Positions 4,937 through 5,263 of a DNA stretch of 5,263 nt are shown one piece after another (position 1 is the first letter of the stretch; each line of letters begins with the position of its first letter). The DNA comes from JBATBW01 sp049662565 (GTDB taxonomy: Bacteria; Bacillota_I; Bacilli_A; Erysipelotrichales; Erysipelotrichaceae). The translations under genes were made by a program, and so were the position numbers. Location of the stretch: NCBI GenBank assembly GCA_049662565.1, contig JBATBW010000162.1:1-5263 (forward strand). The letters are read 5' to 3'. Below the pieces are notes generated by a model. The model did no database searches. It saw nothing but the letters and a program-made list of their open reading frames with translations, and had not been told where the DNA came from.

Positions 4937-5263
4937 ATAATACCTCCATTAATGGTGATGATCATCACAAAACCAACACCACATGCTATTGCAATTGCGA
5001 TTAAGATTGATTCAACAATATGGACGACACTACTAACTAGGTCACCATTTAAGCAGTCTAATATGGCATTTGTAATTAACATACCAGGAACTTGAATCAT
5101 TATAGTACCAACGATGATAGTGGAATAACTTAAATCAAATAATTTATATCCGACTAATGAGATAAAGCCAATTACTAGTCCGTCAAAGAAATTAATAATA
5201 AACTTGTTAAATAATCGATCACTCATTACTGTGGTTAAGTATTTAATTAGGGCACCTAATAAG
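4933..5263 (-). CDS. YjjP-like subunit of split ThrE-type exporter (DUF1212), 5' end missing
   Basis: This is the C-terminal part of the larger subunit of a two-protein ThrE/YjjPB-type inner-membrane exporter. The frame is open through the right edge (residues LLGALIKYLTTV precede the Met at 5226). That Met has no ribosome binding site and is internal, so the gene continues off-window; E. coli YjjP has 256 residues and about 109 are visible here. Family-like features are VPGMLITNAILDCLNGDL (visible residues 58-75), then a long hydrophobic helix containing the CGVG element. Several membrane segments alternate with short loops. It ends in TGA within the ATGA overlap with the YjjB-like gene. The promoter is off-window. 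Substrate not determinable; amino acid or dicarboxylate export is the family precedent. Confidence 0.87.
   Translation of the reverse strand, partial: LLGALIKYLTTVMSDRLFNKFIINFFDGLVIGFISLVGYKLFDLSYSTIIVGTIMIQVPGMLITNAILDCLNGDLVSSVVHIVESILIAIAIACGVGFVMIITINGGII
4937..4948 (-). promoter_or_regulatory. Ribosome binding site for the YjjB-like gene, inside the YjjP-like gene
   Basis: Read on the minus strand, TGGAGGT (4948-4942) is a strong Shine-Dalgarno sequence 6 nt before the ATG at 4936-4934. It is also coding sequence for the last residues (NGGI) of the upstream protein. With the ATGA stop/start overlap it fixes the start and indicates coupled, near-equal translation of the two exporter subunits. 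Confidence 0.8.

Noticed and set aside
5224..5226. ATG as start of the YjjP-like gene
   Set aside because: No ribosome binding site precedes it, the frame stays open to the right edge, and a 97-residue protein would lack most of the family's length.
1..5226. Functional link between serine acetyltransferase and the possible serine exporter at the two ends
   Set aside because: They are on opposite strands, separated by several independently transcribed genes and terminators, and the exporter substrate is not known.
1..5263. CRISPR array, tRNA, rRNA, riboswitch, transposon ends or prophage features
   Set aside because: I found no spaced direct repeats, no tRNA-like cloverleaf, no transposase or integrase, and every intergenic gap is about 100 bp or less and explained by promoters and terminators. 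A T-box or similar leader for cysE would lie outside the window.

Overview
The window is AT-rich DNA with strong AAGGAG-type ribosome binding sites, tight gene packing and U-tailed hairpin terminators, as expected of a low-GC Firmicute (Bacillota). The protein sequences feel closest to gut Erysipelotrichia or Clostridia, but that placement is an impression, not a computed result. TGG encodes tryptophan and TGA is used as a stop (end of the YjjP-like gene), so the standard bacterial code fits and a mycoplasma-type code is not needed.

Layout: (1) the 3' end of a serine O-acetyltransferase gene (cysE/EpsC type) enters from the left and ends in an AT-rich hairpin overlapping its stop codon; (2) a complete enolase gene has its own promoter, a small hairpin at the predicted 5' end of its mRNA, and a 15-bp perfect-stem terminator; (3) a second promoter starts a cluster made of a 396-residue protein of the coenzyme F420-0:glutamate ligase (CofE) family and a 294-residue RimK-like ATP-grasp ligase, with a short terminator or attenuator between them; (4) a 162-residue membrane protein of unknown function follows closely, possibly with its own extended -10 promoter; (5) on the minus strand, entering from the right edge, lies a split ThrE-type exporter: a YjjP-like subunit (partial) overlapping a YjjB-like subunit by 4 bp. 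The two convergent blocks share one symmetric terminator that also encodes the last residues of both proteins.

Serine acetyltransferase and enolase are ordinary metabolic genes, and the exporter pair is a known family. The part most likely to hide undescribed biology is the CofE-like plus RimK-like pair. In methanogens, CofE and CofF (a RimK-type ATP-grasp enzyme) act in turn to put a glutamate tail on coenzyme F420. Here the same two enzyme classes are neighbours, and nothing else in the window points to F420. They may therefore build an amino-acid tail on some other small molecule, cofactor or protein. This is inference from family and context only.
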